Shown here: positions 49,671-59,350 of the stretch, one piece after another
Layout of the letters: the number at the start of each line of letters is the position of its first letter
How positions within the stretch are numbered: position 1 is the first letter of the stretch
Source: Pseudomonas sp. M30-35
GTDB taxonomy: Bacteria; Pseudomonadota; Gammaproteobacteria; Pseudomonadales; Pseudomonadaceae
DNA length: 64,000 nt
Assembly: GCF_002163625.1 (NCBI RefSeq)
Contig: NZ_CP020892.1
Span: forward strand, 1,426,001 to 1,490,000
Direction of reading: 5' to 3'
Program-made: the position numbers and the translations under genes
Notes under the pieces: model-generated
Told to the model about the DNA's origin: nothing
The model's database searches: none
What the model saw: only the letters and a program-made list of their open reading frames with translations

Positions 49671-50705
49671 TTAACGCATTAAGTTGGTCCATAGCCTGTC
49701 GGCCAGACGGATCGAGTCTTTGCCGCAGGTCTGGCTGAATACAACCTTGGTGCCTTCGGGGATTTGCAGCTCTGGCGCTGTTTTTAGATCCGCATCAAGG
49801 AAGGCCTCGGAACCTTTGAACGGGCTCTGATGTTTAAGAAAGTTCTGCGTCATCGCCGAATTTTCAGGCTGGCTCATGAAGGCGATGAACGTGCGCGCGG
49901 CGTCTGGATTGTTGGCGCCTTTGGGGATCACCAAATTGTCTACCCAAGCCATGACACCTTCCTTGGGGTAAAGGTATTTCAGACTCGGCTTCATCTCCCG
50001 CGCGCGCAACGAGGAACCGCCCCAGAACAACGACATTGAGGTTTCCCCAGCAGCCAAGTTTTCGCGAATAGAGCCCGCCTTGGAGCTGTAGGTTTTGACA
50101 AAGGGCTTCTGCGCTTTGAGTAGATTGAGGATCTGCTGGACCTGCTTTGGGTCTTCGCTGCATTGTGGAAGCCCCAAGTACAGGCTCGCTGTGTCCATCA
50201 CGTCACTGACCGAGTCGAGCATGTTGATCTTGTCCTGCAGCTCTTTTGGCGGCTGGAATAGCACCGAGTAGCTATCCATCGGACCATTGTATTTCGCGGT
50301 GTCGAGTACCACGCTGGTGGTGCCCCAGATAAATGGCACCGAATAGCCACCTTGCGGGTCCCAGCTCGGCTTTTGCAGGTTGTCGCTCAGGTTTGCATAG
50401 TACGGCTGCTGGACTGGATCGAAGCGTTCAAGTAGGCCTTCATGGACCAGAATGGGAACGAACTGGTGCGAGGGAATGGCTACATCGTAACCACTACCGC
50501 CTTGTTTGAGCTTGGCCAGCAGGGTTTCGTTGGAGTCATATGAGTCCACGTTAACCTTGATTCCGGTTTGCTTCTCAAATTTTTCAATGATTGGTACAGA
50601 GAAATAACCGCTCCAACTAATCACATTCACACTTTGATCGGCGTGCGCAGCGTTGGCCAAACTCAGGGTCATAACGGCCGCGATGGCAGTAATTGACTTG
50701 TGCAT
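49671..50705 (-). CDS. Polyamine-type periplasmic binding protein (PotD/PotF family)
   Basis: The 344-residue protein has a Sec signal (ending ANAAHA-DQS) and the PotD/PotF start VNVISWSGYFSVPIIEKFEKQTG. Conserved YDVAIPSHQFV and ANNPDAARTFIAF are typical of the group that binds putrescine, spermidine or related cationic amines. It lies 27 bases after the PotC-type permease gene. Ligand not assignable without the pocket. Confidence 0.93.
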   Translation of the reverse strand: MHKSITAIAAVMTLSLANAAHADQSVNVISWSGYFSVPIIEKFEKQTGIKVNVDSYDSNETLLAKLKQGGSGYDVAIPSHQFVPILVHEGLLERFDPVQQPYYANLSDNLQKPSWDPQGGYSVPFIWGTTSVVLDTAKYNGPMDSYSVLFQPPKELQDKINMLDSVSDVMDTASLYLGLPQCSEDPKQVQQILNLLKAQKPFVKTYSSKAGSIRENLAAGETSMSLFWGGSSLRAREMKPSLKYLYPKEGVMAWVDNLVIPKGANNPDAARTFIAFMSQPENSAMTQNFLKHQSPFKGSEAFLDADLKTAPELQIPEGTKVVFSQTCGKDSIRLADRLWTNLMR

Positions 50706-50732
50706 AAGTGACTCCCTTTAGTGAACGTGTGC

Positions 50733-51539
50733 TTAGGCTTTGGATTTACCAAGCAAGAACGACAGGCTGACGAACAGCACCGAAACGCCGAGGATCAGCG
50801 TTGATACAGCGTTGATATCCGGGGTTACACCCATTCGCAGCATGCCGAAGATGAAGATCGGTAAAGTGGTGGTTCCGGCTTGGGAAACCATCATCGAGAT
50901 CACGAAGTTATCCAGCGATACGATAAATGCCAGCATCAAACCGGAGAAAATCCCTGGCATCAGCAGCGGCAAGGTGACCTTGGTGAATGTCCGCCAAGGG
51001 CCTGCATACAGGTCGTTGGCGGCTTGCTCCAACGACAAATCCATGTCCTCCAGGCGTGCGCGGATTGGCAGGTAGGCGAATGGGATGCAGAACACGGTGT
51101 GCGCAATGATCAAGTTGCCGTAGCCAAGCGAAAGGCCAATGCTGGAAAACAATCCCAGAGTGGCGACACCTACGACTATCTCCGGCAGCACAAGTGGCAA
51201 CATGATGGTGCCGATGGACAGGCGCATGCCTTTGAACTTAGCTCCGCGAGAGGTGCTAAGCGCGGCGAGGGTAGCGATCACTGTGGCGATTGCGCTCGCA
51301 CATACGGCAATCAGCAAGCTGTTGCCAGCAGCCGAGCGTAACGCCTGGTTGCTGAAGGCCGCACGGTACCAGTCAAGGCTGAAACCGCTCCATACCGTGG
51401 CCGACTGGTTAGCATTGAACGAGTACACAACCAGTACCACGATAGGTGCGTAAAGGTAGATATAGAACAAAAAGCTGAAACTGCCGAAGCCGGGGAAGTG
51501 ATGTATATCGAGCTGACGACGCTTGAATAGAGACAACAT
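50733..51539 (-). CDS. ABC transporter permease, PotC/PotI type
   Basis: A 268-residue permease with about six helices and an EAA loop (EQAANDLYAGPWRTFTKVTLP). It overlaps the preceding permease gene by one base (TAATG) and is part of the operon potA-like, potB-like, potC-like, binding protein and probably amidase. Confidence 0.93.
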   Translation of the reverse strand: MLSLFKRRQLDIHHFPGFGSFSFLFYIYLYAPIVVLVVYSFNANQSATVWSGFSLDWYRAAFSNQALRSAAGNSLLIAVCASAIATVIATLAALSTSRGAKFKGMRLSIGTIMLPLVLPEIVVGVATLGLFSSIGLSLGYGNLIIAHTVFCIPFAYLPIRARLEDMDLSLEQAANDLYAGPWRTFTKVTLPLLMPGIFSGLMLAFIVSLDNFVISMMVSQAGTTTLPIFIFGMLRMGVTPDINAVSTLILGVSVLFVSLSFLLGKSKA

Positions 51540-52465
51540 TATTTGCCCTCCCTTGCAGCGCGAAGGTGCTCGGCGCGCATTGCATAGATCATCAGCACAA
51601 GCATCACCATGGCCGTCAACGCTAGCGACAGGGCGGCGCCGAATGGCCAGTTACGGGCATCACTGAATTGCCTGAAAATCAAGTTGCCAAGCATCATCTT
51701 GGTGCCGCCGCCGAGCAGTTCGGGGGCGATCATTGCGCCAAGGCAAGGCACAAACGTAAGAATGACGCCCGCGAGGATGCCGGGCTTGGCGATCGGCAAA
51801 ACAACCTTGCGCAGTGTGCGCAGGCGGCCGGAGTAGAGGTCTTGGGCGGCCTCCAGCAGCCGCATGTCCATCTTTTCCAGTGTTGCGTAGATGGGCAGCA
51901 CGACGAAGGGGGCGTAGGTGTAGACCAAGCCCAGCAGCACGGCACCGTCGTTGTATAGCAGCGGTAGTGGCTGCTCGATCAGGCCCAGGCTGATTAGGCT
52001 GTTATTGATGGTGCCGGTGCCACGCAGCAGCAAAATCCAGGCGTAGGTGCGGATTAGCAGATTGGCCCAGAACGGTATGGTGATAAGGAAAATCAGCAGC
52101 CCACGGCGATGCAGTGGCTGCATGGCCAGCCACACTGCTACCGGAAAGCCAATCAGCAAGGTAATCAGCGTGGTCGCGGCGGCAATACCGAGCGAGCGCA
52201 GGGCGATAATTAGGTAGGAGTCGGTGAAAGCCAAGCTGTCGTCGAGTTGGCGTTCAAATAGCAGAGAGGTGTAGGCCTCGCTGCTGAACACATGGTCAAC
52301 GCCGCCGTAAGGGTTGGCTTGCATCAGGGAGTAGGCGCCGATGATCAGGATCGGCACGATCAAAAACAGGCCAATGGCAAGCATTGCGGGCGACACACCG
52401 ATTAGGTTGCCTAAAGTTTGGCGGCGCGCTAACGCGTTGCCGGGACGTACAGTTGGGGGCGTCAT
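51539..52465 (-). CDS. ABC transporter permease, PotB/PotH type
   Basis: A 308-residue permease with an extended N-terminus and about six helices; EAA loop EAAQDLYSGRLRTLRKVVLP. It lies 15 bases downstream of the ATPase gene. Confidence 0.93.
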   Translation of the reverse strand: MTPPTVRPGNALARRQTLGNLIGVSPAMLAIGLFLIVPILIIGAYSLMQANPYGGVDHVFSSEAYTSLLFERQLDDSLAFTDSYLIIALRSLGIAAATTLITLLIGFPVAVWLAMQPLHRRGLLIFLITIPFWANLLIRTYAWILLLRGTGTINNSLISLGLIEQPLPLLYNDGAVLLGLVYTYAPFVVLPIYATLEKMDMRLLEAAQDLYSGRLRTLRKVVLPIAKPGILAGVILTFVPCLGAMIAPELLGGGTKMMLGNLIFRQFSDARNWPFGAALSLALTAMVMLVLMIYAMRAEHLRAAREGK

Positions 52466-52480
52466 TGTTCGCTCCTTGGC

Positions 52481-53599
52481 TCAGTCCAGCAGCACACTGG
52501 CGCTTTCACGGTCAAATTGCAGACCGAGGCGCTGCCCCGGAACGAAACATTGGCTTTGCCCAGCTCTATTCGGTGCACGCACCCGTAGGCATGTGCCGTC
52601 AGTAAGGCTCACTTGGTATTGCAAGTCCGTACCGAGGTAGACCTGTTCTGTCAGCGTGCATGGCGTTGTTTCAGGGCTGTCGATTGCGACTAATTGCAAG
52701 CGCTCCGGGCGGATTGATAAGGTCACCTGTGCACCCTGACGTAGGCCTTCGCGACTTGCGGTGCGCATCAGATGGCCACCAGGAATGCGCAACAGAGCAT
52801 GATCGTCGGCGAGCTTGTCGACCTGCGCTGAGAGGAAGTTGGTCTCGCCTATAAAGTCGGCAACGAAACGATTGTTGGGCTGTTCGTAAATATCCGACGG
52901 CCGCCCAACTTGCTGTACTTGGCCTTCGGCGAGCACGGCAATGCGGTCAGACATCGTCAGTGCTTCTTCTTGATCATGGGTCACGAAAATGAAGGTGATT
53001 CCGGTTTTGCCTTGGATTGTCTTGAGTTCCTCGCGCATGGCCTGGCGTAGTTTTAGGTCCAGTGCCGAAAGCGGCTCATCAAGTAGCAGAACTTTAGGGT
53101 GGGGAGCGAGCGCGCGGGCCAGTGCTACGCGTTGTTGCTGCCCTCCGGAGAGCTGGGATGGCCGACGTTCAGCAAAATCTTCCATCTGCACAAGGGCAAG
53201 CATCTCGCGAATCCGCTCCGCGACGGCTGCCTTGCCTAAGCGTTTGCCCATGGGATGCGATTCAAGGCCAAAGGCGAGGTTTTCAGTGATGCTCATGTGT
53301 GGGAACAGCGCGTAGTGCTGGAATACGGTGTTTACCGGGCGTTCATACGGCGGTCGGTCAGCGATATTCTCGCCATAGAGCAGAATCTCACCGGCGCTAG
53401 GGAATTCGAAGCCTGCAATCATTCGCAGTAAGGTGGTTTTGCCACAACCAGAGGGGCCGAGTAGGGTGAAAAATTCGTTGTCTTGAATATCCAGATCGAC
53501 ATTTTTTAGCGCCGCAGGACCTGTGTGCGGATCGCCATAGACTTTGCGTACCGAGCGAATTGATACGGCTGCCGTCTGCAAACTGTGCAGGGCATTCAT
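52481..53599 (-). CDS. ABC transporter ATP-binding protein, PotA/PotG type
   Basis: The 372-residue ATPase has Walker A GPSGCGKTT, signature LSGGQQQRVALARA, Walker B LLLDEPLSALD and a C-terminal TOBE domain. The ATG at 53599 has GGAGG seven bases upstream, better than 53605. It is the first gene of the operon and diverges from a LysR regulator. Confidence 0.94.
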   Translation of the reverse strand: MNALHSLQTAAVSIRSVRKVYGDPHTGPAALKNVDLDIQDNEFFTLLGPSGCGKTTLLRMIAGFEFPSAGEILLYGENIADRPPYERPVNTVFQHYALFPHMSITENLAFGLESHPMGKRLGKAAVAERIREMLALVQMEDFAERRPSQLSGGQQQRVALARALAPHPKVLLLDEPLSALDLKLRQAMREELKTIQGKTGITFIFVTHDQEEALTMSDRIAVLAEGQVQQVGRPSDIYEQPNNRFVADFIGETNFLSAQVDKLADDHALLRIPGGHLMRTASREGLRQGAQVTLSIRPERLQLVAIDSPETTPCTLTEQVYLGTDLQYQVSLTDGTCLRVRAPNRAGQSQCFVPGQRLGLQFDRESASVLLD

Positions 53600-53761
53600 G
53601 GTCATACCTCCGATTCCCTCCCCGCCGATGCTTGGGCATGCCGGGGGTTTTAATTGTTGTGGCAGGGATTAAGAAAATATCTAGGCAGCGGTTTTTGTAA
53701 TGGGGCTGCTGAAGACGAGTGTGTCCAGATTGCGGTTGTGAGAAAAGCTCAATTTGTTTAC

Positions 53762-53790
53762 CGTTGCTGTTAATAAATTTAATAGCAACG
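53762..53790. promoter_or_regulatory. Inverted repeat upstream of the LysR gene
   Basis: CGTTGCT (53762-53768) and AGCAACG (53784-53790) are perfect reverse complements around a 15-base A+T-rich core. It lies 12 bases before the LysR start and fits an autoregulatory LysR-type site that may also control the divergent importer. Confidence 0.5.
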
Positions 53791-53802
53791 TGAAGGGCCA
53801 AC

Positions 53803-54726
53803 ATGACAACATCACGCCTGCCACCGCTTAACGCAGTGCGCGCCTTTGAAGCAGCGGGGCGTCTAGGCAGCTATGTTGCAGCTTCTAAATCATTGCACGT
53901 AACTCAACCAGCAATCGGTCGACATGTGCGCCTGCTGGAAGATTGGCTTGGCGTACAGCTGCTTGAGCGCACTTCACGTGGGGTCAGCCTGACCCCGGCT
54001 GGGCAGCGTTACTTCGACAAGATTTCCACGGCGTTGCAACAGATTGCCGAGGCCAGTTTGGAGCTGACACCTGGTGGCGCGGCGCGCTGGCTGAAAATCC
54101 TGGTGGTTCCGGCATTTGCCAAGCGCTGGCTGATGCCTCATCTGGATGCGTTGCGTCAGGAGCGGCCAGGGCTGAAAGTGGCGATTGAACCGAACCCGAC
54201 CTTTACCGAGGTCGATGCCAACGTGGCCAGCCTGGGGATTGTATATGGCATGCCCGGCGATTTTGCTCAGAGTCAGGGCATGTTGCTCCATCCCCAAGTA
54301 TTTCCCGTGTGCTCACCCGCCTATTTAGAGGCGCATGGCCCGCTACAAGGTATTGAGGAGTTGGTGCAGCACGAATTGATTCACGTCGACGAAGGTACTT
54401 GGTGGAACGCTTGGCTCGCGGCAAACAGTCAAACGTTTCGGGTCAGTTCAGAGGTGCGTTATGTGAGTAACGACCATGCCTTGTCGATGGCGGAGGCGGG
54501 CGCCGGTATTGCGCTGGCCAATGATGTGCTGGTGCGCAAAGAGCTTGAGTCCGGTCTGTTGGTTAGGCCACTGCGCAATCAGGTGCGCTTGGATAGCTAC
54601 CAGTTACTGATTCCATCGGGGCCGCGAAGTGCTGATATGCAGTGGTTTGAAGTCTGGCTGAAAACCATATTGGCCAGGGAGTTTCCCGAGGCCATTCCCG
54701 GTAATGCAGAGCAGTTAGAAAACTAG
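53803..54726 (+). CDS. LysR-family transcriptional regulator (GcvA-like)
   Basis: The 307-residue protein has the LysR HTH (LPPLNAVRAFEAAGRLGSYV...AASKSLHVTQPAIGRHVRLLE) and a periplasmic-binding-like effector domain; LPPLNAVRAFEA is typical of the GcvA-type subgroup. It is divergent from the polyamine-type importer/amidase operon and probably controls it. Its 3' end overlaps the converging endonuclease gene by four bases. Confidence 0.93.
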   Translation: MTTSRLPPLNAVRAFEAAGRLGSYVAASKSLHVTQPAIGRHVRLLEDWLGVQLLERTSRGVSLTPAGQRYFDKISTALQQIAEASLELTPGGAARWLKILVVPAFAKRWLMPHLDALRQERPGLKVAIEPNPTFTEVDANVASLGIVYGMPGDFAQSQGMLLHPQVFPVCSPAYLEAHGPLQGIEELVQHELIHVDEGTWWNAWLAANSQTFRVSSEVRYVSNDHALSMAEAGAGIALANDVLVRKELESGLLVRPLRNQVRLDSYQLLIPSGPRSADMQWFEVWLKTILAREFPEAIPGNAEQLEN

Positions 54727-55454
54727 GGTGAATCTCTGATATTGAGCTGACGCGCAGTAATGCTTGGGCATAGTTTCGGGTTGTAGTTGCCAACATAGGG
54801 ATTGCTCCAGCCCATCACACAGCCGAGTAATTGGTTGCGTTGGCGCTCCCAGTTTTTAACCGGATAGGTGCGATTCCAGACGCTGTACAGTTGTCGGTTC
54901 TTTTTCGATAGACGCAGTTTGTAGCGGTCGCTCATGTAGAGGTAGGTGCGGGCGATCATGCCGCGCACCGATTTACGTGGCATTGCGACCCTGGCCTTGA
55001 AATCCACCACCATTGGGCAGGCGCCATATTGGCTGGGGGATTGCGGTAGCCAGCCATAGCGAAAGTTACTGCGATCACCGTTGATTTCGCCGATGCCGGG
55101 GACCAGATTGAACAAGTCAGCCTCCGCGCGCTGGTAAACCTTGTCGTTCTTCGAGCAGTTCTTGCGCCCGCCTTGTTGCCAGCATTGGCGCTGGTGACCG
55201 ATTTCCCAGGCTGAGACGATGTGCTCCCATTCGATACGAGAAGCCCGATTACGGTTTTTACGTGGAATGTAGCCGCAACTCTTCAGGTCGATCCGTTTAC
55301 CGCTGAATTTGCAGCCGCAGTAAAACTCGGTCGATTGCTTGGCGTAGAGCTTCCAACCAATCTTCTTTGCCTCGCTAAACGTGCGTGGCGGGCTTGCCCA
55401 AATGCTGCTGCACACCAGCAGGCAGACAAGGCTAATGATCAAGCGAATAAACAT
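54723..55454 (-). CDS. Endonuclease I family protein (EndA/NucM-like)
   Basis: The 243-residue protein has a Sec signal (LIISLVCLLVCSSIWA-SPP) and the endonuclease I core: RIEWEHIVSA with the catalytic His, and NLVPGIGEINGDRSNFR. Six or more cysteines suggest disulfides in the periplasm. It degrades double-stranded DNA non-specifically, outside the cytosol. Confidence 0.93.
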   Translation of the reverse strand: MFIRLIISLVCLLVCSSIWASPPRTFSEAKKIGWKLYAKQSTEFYCGCKFSGKRIDLKSCGYIPRKNRNRASRIEWEHIVSAWEIGHQRQCWQQGGRKNCSKNDKVYQRAEADLFNLVPGIGEINGDRSNFRYGWLPQSPSQYGACPMVVDFKARVAMPRKSVRGMIARTYLYMSDRYKLRLSKKNRQLYSVWNRTYPVKNWERQRNQLLGCVMGWSNPYVGNYNPKLCPSITARQLNIRDSP

Positions 55455-55676
55455 GCAGCTTCGTCCAAAAGGATCGCATCATAACAACCACTGAGCATTT
55501 GCCAAGTCTGGTTAAGTGTTTGTATATGCTGGCAAATTAACTTTTCAGACGGCTTTGATGACGATTGGCTCGGGACGTTTTTTACTTCCATCCATCAGGC
55601 GTTGGACGTGCCTCTGACGTGCGCGGGCTGCATCGGGTAGACTTGCCGCCTATTTGATCAGCCAAGAAGCTCGCCC

Positions 55677-56216
55677 ATGGCCCTGCCTTCCACTACGTAC
55701 AAAATTGAGTTGAACCTTACCGACATCGATCGTGGGGTTTACCAAAACCTGCGTTTCACGGTTGCCAGGCATCCGTCTGAGACGGAAGAGCGTCTGGCTG
55801 TGCGCCTGATTGCCTACGCATTGTTCTATGACGAGAAGCTGGCATTTGGCCGTGGCCTGTCGGATGTTGATGAGCCGGCGTTGTGGGAAAAAAGTCTGGA
55901 TGACCGTGTGCTGCACTGGATTGAAGTGGGTCAGCCAGACAGTGACCGCATCACCTGGTGTTCACGGCGTACCGAGAAATTCAGTTTGATTGCCTACGGC
56001 AGCCTGCGCGTTTGGCAGACCAAGGTGCTGGCGCCAGTGCTTAGCCTGAAGAACATCAATGTGGTCGCGCTGGGTCAGGAAGAATTGGCCGACTTGGCGC
56101 TGGATATGCCGCGTGCGTTGAACTGGAGCGTCATGATCAGTGATGGCGAGTTGTTCGTCACCGACGAGCGCGGCCAACATGAAATACCAATGGAATGGCT
56201 CAAGGGCGAGCGCTAG
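55677..56216 (+). CDS. yaeQ: YaeQ family protein
   Basis: The 179-residue protein matches the YaeQ family, a PD-(D/E)XK-like fold of unknown role (YKIELNLTDIDRGVYQ, DEPALWEKSLDDRVLHWIEVGQPD). The ATG at 55677 is conventional. A hairpin terminator follows. No link to its neighbours is evident. Confidence 0.93.
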   Translation: MALPSTTYKIELNLTDIDRGVYQNLRFTVARHPSETEERLAVRLIAYALFYDEKLAFGRGLSDVDEPALWEKSLDDRVLHWIEVGQPDSDRITWCSRRTEKFSLIAYGSLRVWQTKVLAPVLSLKNINVVALGQEELADLALDMPRALNWSVMISDGELFVTDERGQHEIPMEWLKGER

Positions 56217-56228
56217 ACACTGGTATTG

Positions 56229-56266
56229 CTGAGGGAGAACAGCGCGTGTTCCCCCTCAGTTGTTTT
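56229..56266 (+). terminator. Terminator after yaeQ
   Basis: CTGAGGG-A-GAACA (56229-56241) pairs with TGTTC-C-CCCTCAG (56247-56259), one mismatch, followed by a T-rich run. Confidence 0.75.
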
Positions 56267-56302
56267 ATCTGTCAGCCGCTTATTTTATTGGCTTGGATGC
56301 AA

Positions 56303-57529
56303 TCAAGACATCCAGAACTTGATAAACGAGTCGAAAGACAGCGCCACACCAACGCAGGTCGCAACGACCGCAAGAATACCGAAACCGAGCATCCAGTTAG
56401 GGTGGTGGTAGTCCTTGCCGACAATGTTCGGTTTTTTCGCCGCAATCAGAATGCAACCCAGTGCCAGTGGCAACACTAAGGCGTTGAGCGTGCCAGCAAC
56501 CACCAGCACTTTGACCGGTTGGCCAACCAGGCTGTAAATCAGGGTTGAACAGACGATAAAGGCGATCACCACGCGTTGATTGTGACGCTTGATGCTTTCA
56601 TGCAATGAGTACATAAAGCTGACGCTGGTGTACGCCGCGCCAATCACCGAAGTGATTGAAGCCGCGAGCAGCACGATGCCGAATATTTTGTAGCCAATGG
56701 TGCCCATCGAGTGTGAGAACACCGAGGCGGCTGGGTTGCCCGGATCAAGAAGCAAGCCCTGGCTGACCACGCCAAGTGCAGCGAGAAACAAGCACACACG
56801 GACGGCGCCGGTGGTGGCGATACCGATTACCGCAGCACGCGTGACTTCGCCGACGTTTTCGATACCGGTGATTCCTGCATCAACCAGACGATGGCCGCCG
56901 GAGAAGGAGATGTAGCCGCCAACGGTACCGCCAACCAGCGTTACGATTGGCAGCAGCAAGAGCATCGGATCATCTGGGTTAATGCTCTGCGACAAGGCCT
57001 CAAGCAGTGGTGGATTAGATTGCAGCATGGCGTAGCCGATCATGCACAGCATCACCAGCCCCAGTAATTGCATGACTTTGTCCATGACCCGCGCGGCATT
57101 GCGCATCATGAAAATACCGATGATGGCAACTGCTGCGATGATTGAGCCAATCACCGGTGGCACACCAAACAGCACGTTCATGGCCAAGCCAGCGCCACCA
57201 ATGTTGCCGATGTTGAAGGCGATACCGCCGAGCACGATAAACCCTGAAATCAGATGGCCAACGCCGGGTAGAACCTTGTTGGCGACGTCTTGGCCACGCA
57301 GATTGGAGACGCTGAGTACGCGCCAGATATTCAGTTGTGCGCCGATATCAATCAGCAATGAGATAAGGATGGCAAACGCGAAGCTGGCCATGTATTTGGC
57401 GGTGAACAACGAAGTCTGGGTGAGAAACGCCGGACCAATCGATGAGGTCGCCATAATGAAAATCGCGCCGCGCATAACGCTTCGCTGGTGCCCGGGGACG
57501 GTGTCGAGGGTGCTTGCCGTTGGTTGCAT
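56303..57529 (-). CDS. Nramp-related transporter of the 5-oxoprolinase cluster
   Basis: A 408-residue membrane protein with about 11 helices that aligns with the Nramp/APC fold, like YcsG next to ycsF in Bacillus. The metal-binding DPGN of helix 1 is replaced by GPAFLTQ (SSIGPAFLTQTSLFT), so a divalent-metal substrate is unlikely; an organic solute such as 5-oxoproline or a dipeptide is more plausible. It is the last gene of the pxp-type operon. Confidence 0.85.
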   Translation of the reverse strand: MQPTASTLDTVPGHQRSVMRGAIFIMATSSIGPAFLTQTSLFTAKYMASFAFAILISLLIDIGAQLNIWRVLSVSNLRGQDVANKVLPGVGHLISGFIVLGGIAFNIGNIGGAGLAMNVLFGVPPVIGSIIAAVAIIGIFMMRNAARVMDKVMQLLGLVMLCMIGYAMLQSNPPLLEALSQSINPDDPMLLLLPIVTLVGGTVGGYISFSGGHRLVDAGITGIENVGEVTRAAVIGIATTGAVRVCLFLAALGVVSQGLLLDPGNPAASVFSHSMGTIGYKIFGIVLLAASITSVIGAAYTSVSFMYSLHESIKRHNQRVVIAFIVCSTLIYSLVGQPVKVLVVAGTLNALVLPLALGCILIAAKKPNIVGKDYHHPNWMLGFGILAVVATCVGVALSFDSFIKFWMS

Positions 57530-57617
57530 GATTACCTTCTTTTTTTTGGAGTTTGGCAGGGCGTTTTTAGAAAATCGGTACAGCCTGAATTGTTATTTTG
57601 TAGAGCCTTAAGGTTTC

Positions 57618-58409
57618 TTAAATCACGCCCAGCTGCTCATTGCGGACATCACAAATAAGCATATGACCAGGTGCGTGAGTAATTGCCAGCGCCGGTTTGC
57701 TGTGCATGGCGACTGCTTGTGGAGTAACCCCACAGGCCCAGAACACGGGTACTTCACCTTCGTTGAGCGTTGATGCGCAGCCAAAGTCAGGCTGTGCCAG
57801 ATCGTTAATCCCCAATGCCGCCGGATCGCCAATGTGTACGGGGGCGCCATGCACACCGGGAAAACGCGACGTCACCTGGACTGCTCGTACCACCTTGTTG
57901 GCGGGCATCGGGCGCATGCTCACCACCATCGGGCCGCTGAACTGGCCTGCTGGACGGCACTGGCGATTGCTGATGTACATGGGCACGTTGTGGTTGTCTT
58001 CGATATGCCTGACCGGTACGTCATTGGCCAATAGCGCGCTTTCAAAGCTGAAGCTGCAACCAATCAGAAAGGCGACCATGTCGTCTTGCCAGTGAGCGCA
58101 GATATCGCTGACTTCCGTGTCGAGCACGCCGTGGCGGTATATCCGGTATTTGGGCAAATCAGTGCGAATGTCTGCACCCGGTGCGGCGTAGCGCGAAACA
58201 GCTGAGCCTACATCGGTTACATCCAGCAGCGGGCAGGCTTGCGGGTTGCGCTGGCAGAACAATAAAAAGTCATAGGCCTGCGCTTGATTAACAATCAATA
58301 AATTCGCCTGAGCAAAACCAGCAGCCAGTCCCGCTGTTGGGCCGGTAAATTCTCCGAGGCGAATTTTCTGGCGTAATTGTTCAGGGCTCAAATTGTGTAA
58401 TGGCTGCAT
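57618..58409 (-). CDS. DUF1445 putative hydro-lyase / D-glutamate-cyclase-related protein
   Basis: The 263-residue protein matches DUF1445 (YcsI-like): SPEQLRQKIRLGEFTGPTAGL at the start, GCSFSFE, MYISNRQCRPAG and FWACGVTPQ. The domain also occurs at the N-terminus of vertebrate D-glutamate cyclase, so a role in 5-oxoproline or D-glutamate metabolism is consistent with its operon. GGAG precedes the ATG at 58409. The reaction is not proven. Confidence 0.9.
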   Translation of the reverse strand: MQPLHNLSPEQLRQKIRLGEFTGPTAGLAAGFAQANLLIVNQAQAYDFLLFCQRNPQACPLLDVTDVGSAVSRYAAPGADIRTDLPKYRIYRHGVLDTEVSDICAHWQDDMVAFLIGCSFSFESALLANDVPVRHIEDNHNVPMYISNRQCRPAGQFSGPMVVSMRPMPANKVVRAVQVTSRFPGVHGAPVHIGDPAALGINDLAQPDFGCASTLNEGEVPVFWACGVTPQAVAMHSKPALAITHAPGHMLICDVRNEQLGVI

Positions 58410-58429
58410 GGTCGAATCTCCGCAAGCCG

Positions 58430-59350
58430 TTAAACCCACTGAGTGAGTAGCTGTTTGTGTAGGCGTTGAGCTGTTTCCAGCGCCATGGGGTTAAGCTGCA
58501 ACTCGGTGCCCGGTAAACACTGAGCCAGCTGCGCGACTGCGGATGGCGTCAGCGCACCAAGGCGCGGATAACCACCAATGGTTTGCCGGTCGTTGAGCAG
58601 CACAATCGGCTGGCCATCGCTCGGAACTTGAATGGCGCCAAGTGGCACACCTTCAGACACCATCTGCTGGCGCTCACAGCGCAATGCCGGACCGAGCAAA
58701 CGAATGCCCATGCGGTCTGCGCGCTGATCAACCTGCCAGGTGCTGTTGAATGCATCGAACAAGCTTTGCCCGCTGAAATCAGCAATCTGCGCACCCAAAA
58801 TCACCGGGAGGATAATGCTCGCTGGGCGTTGCGGCGTTTGTTGCGCGCTCAACTGTCGTGGCGTGGGGATAGCTTTGGGGGTGTGCCATTGCAGGCGATC
58901 ATTGGCTTGCAGCGACTGACCATCACCGTGCAAGCCGCCGAGCTGGTCGCGCTTCACACTCGAACAACTGCCCAGTACTTGCGGGGCGACAAAGCCACCG
59001 GGTGCTGCGATATAGGCGCGTACACCATCGACTGGGGTTTGAAAACGCAGGCGTTGACCCCTGCGCACGGTGAAACTGCACCAAGGTGCAAGCGGTTGCC
59101 CATCAAGCTGGGCGCCAAGGTCTGCGCCACACAGCGCAAGGCACGTATCGGTTTCAGCAAGTAATTCAAGATTGCCGAGAGTGATCTCAATCACGGCGGC
59201 GTTGAGTGGGTTACCCAGCAGCCAGTTGGCCCAGTTTTGCGCGATCCAGTCAGCGCCGCCGCCTTGGGTTACGCCGAGATGACGCACGCCAATGCGCCCG
59301 GTGTCTTGCAGGTTGGCGAGGGCGCCACTGCGTTCAATCAACAGGCTCAT
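58430..59350 (-). CDS. pxpC: 5-oxoprolinase subunit C
   Basis: PxpC with PxpA and PxpB hydrolyses 5-oxoproline to glutamate using ATP in the cytosol. The 306-residue KipA-type protein has GIRHLGVTQGGGAD and APGGFVAPQVLGSCS. Its start overlaps the pxpB stop by four bases. Confidence 0.94.
   Translation of the reverse strand: MSLLIERSGALANLQDTGRIGVRHLGVTQGGGADWIAQNWANWLLGNPLNAAVIEITLGNLELLAETDTCLALCGADLGAQLDGQPLAPWCSFTVRRGQRLRFQTPVDGVRAYIAAPGGFVAPQVLGSCSSVKRDQLGGLHGDGQSLQANDRLQWHTPKAIPTPRQLSAQQTPQRPASIILPVILGAQIADFSGQSLFDAFNSTWQVDQRADRMGIRLLGPALRCERQQMVSEGVPLGAIQVPSDGQPIVLLNDRQTIGGYPRLGALTPSAVAQLAQCLPGTELQLNPMALETAQRLHKQLLTQWV

Noticed and set aside
55677..56216. YaeQ as part of a defence system because of its PD-(D/E)XK-like fold
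   Set aside because: YaeQ is widespread in core genomes with no defence context here.
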